Of a stretch of 13,127 bases of DNA, positions 12,962 to 13,127 are shown in pieces. This stretch comes from JAHFUI01 sp041485905 (GTDB lineage: Bacteria; Acidobacteriota; Vicinamibacteria; Vicinamibacterales; CAVVIG01), in assembly GCA_041485905.1 (NCBI GenBank), contig JBGPKK010000127.1:1-13127 (forward strand), written 5' to 3'. The position numbers were made by a program, and so were the translations under genes. The number at the start of each line of letters is the position of its first letter. Position 1 is the stretch's first letter. The notes beneath the pieces were generated by a model. That model was not told the origin of the DNA and did no database searches. It saw nothing but the letters and a program-made list of their open reading frames with translations.

Positions 12962-13127
12962 TCAGTTGACAGGCTCGATTCGTAAGACGGTACCGTCGGC
13001 GGCGTCGCCGCGGATGGCTTGTTCGGTCGCGACGTAGATGTACCCGTCCGGACCTTGCTGCACGTCGCGGATTCTGACGTTCAGCGATGCCAGCAGCGGT
13101 TCACGCCGCTCGGCCTGCGACGGCTGA
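12962..13127 (-). CDS. PQQ-dependent aldose sugar dehydrogenase, C-terminus (partial)
   Basis: Only the last 54 codons are in the window; the gene continues beyond the right edge. REPLLASLNVRIRDVQQGPD, then GYIYVATEQ and GTVLRIEPVN at the end, match the final blades of the Asd/YliI glucose-sorbosone dehydrogenase beta-propeller, a periplasmic PQQ enzyme oxidising aldoses. The TGA stop (12964-12962) precedes the tannase start by 12 bp, and the Shine-Dalgarno site of the tannase overlaps this stop, which suggests translational coupling. The active-site residues lie upstream and cannot be checked. Confidence 0.7.
   Translation of the reverse strand, partial: QPSQAERREPLLASLNVRIRDVQQGPDGYIYVATEQAIRGDAADGTVLRIEPVN

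Noticed and set aside
1..13127. CRISPR array, tRNA, rRNA, prophage or defence genes
   Set aside because: No regularly spaced repeats, cloverleaf or rRNA signatures, and no nuclease, Cas or phage structural motif were seen on either strand.

Overview
The window is high-GC bacterial chromosome with long intact genes, Shine-Dalgarno sites close to most starts, two Tat-exported amidohydrolases, a tannase-type esterase and a STAS regulator. No 16S or other taxonomic marker is present. The mix of families most resembles Acidobacteriota (Vicinamibacteria-like soil lineages), but that is an inference.

Left part (1-4650) is an accessory, mosaic region. An intact single-ORF DDE insertion sequence (263-1442) has 12-bp perfect terminal inverted repeats. 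It sits between an 18-bp operator-like palindrome (209-226) and the 3' end of a leftward gene for a degenerate receiver-STAS protein. Divergent from that gene is a 120-residue protein resembling a sigma-54 activator AAA+ module that has lost its ATP-binding half. Directly after it lies a remnant of an IS6-type transposase (2826-2924), then a 56-residue XRE-type helix-turn-helix protein, a possible remnant ORF, a small exported protein followed by a terminator-like hairpin, a 51-residue lysine-rich protein flanked by a 20-bp direct repeat, and a 60-residue SH3-like hypothetical protein.

Middle part (4722-9361) is a compact rightward three-gene unit with gaps of 20 and 24 bp. It encodes an 820-residue fusion of duplicated TPR repeats, a winged-helix (PqqD-like) segment and a SagB-type FMN dehydrogenase; a Tat-exported ACMSD-like metal-dependent amidohydrolase/decarboxylase; and an exported NHL beta-propeller protein related to peptidyl-alpha-hydroxyglycine amidating lyases. 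No YcaO cyclodehydratase or convincing precursor peptide lies in the window, so the substrate of the SagB domain is unknown.

Right part (9388-13127) runs leftwards and converges on the middle unit. In transcription order it has the end of a PQQ-type aldose sugar dehydrogenase, a tannase/feruloyl esterase 12 bp downstream, a Rho-independent terminator, and then a separately transcribed Tat-exported AtzA/TrzA-type amidohydrolase. Together with the ACMSD-like enzyme these suggest extracytoplasmic processing of plant phenolic esters or related cyclic compounds. That reading is inference from families and neighbourhood.
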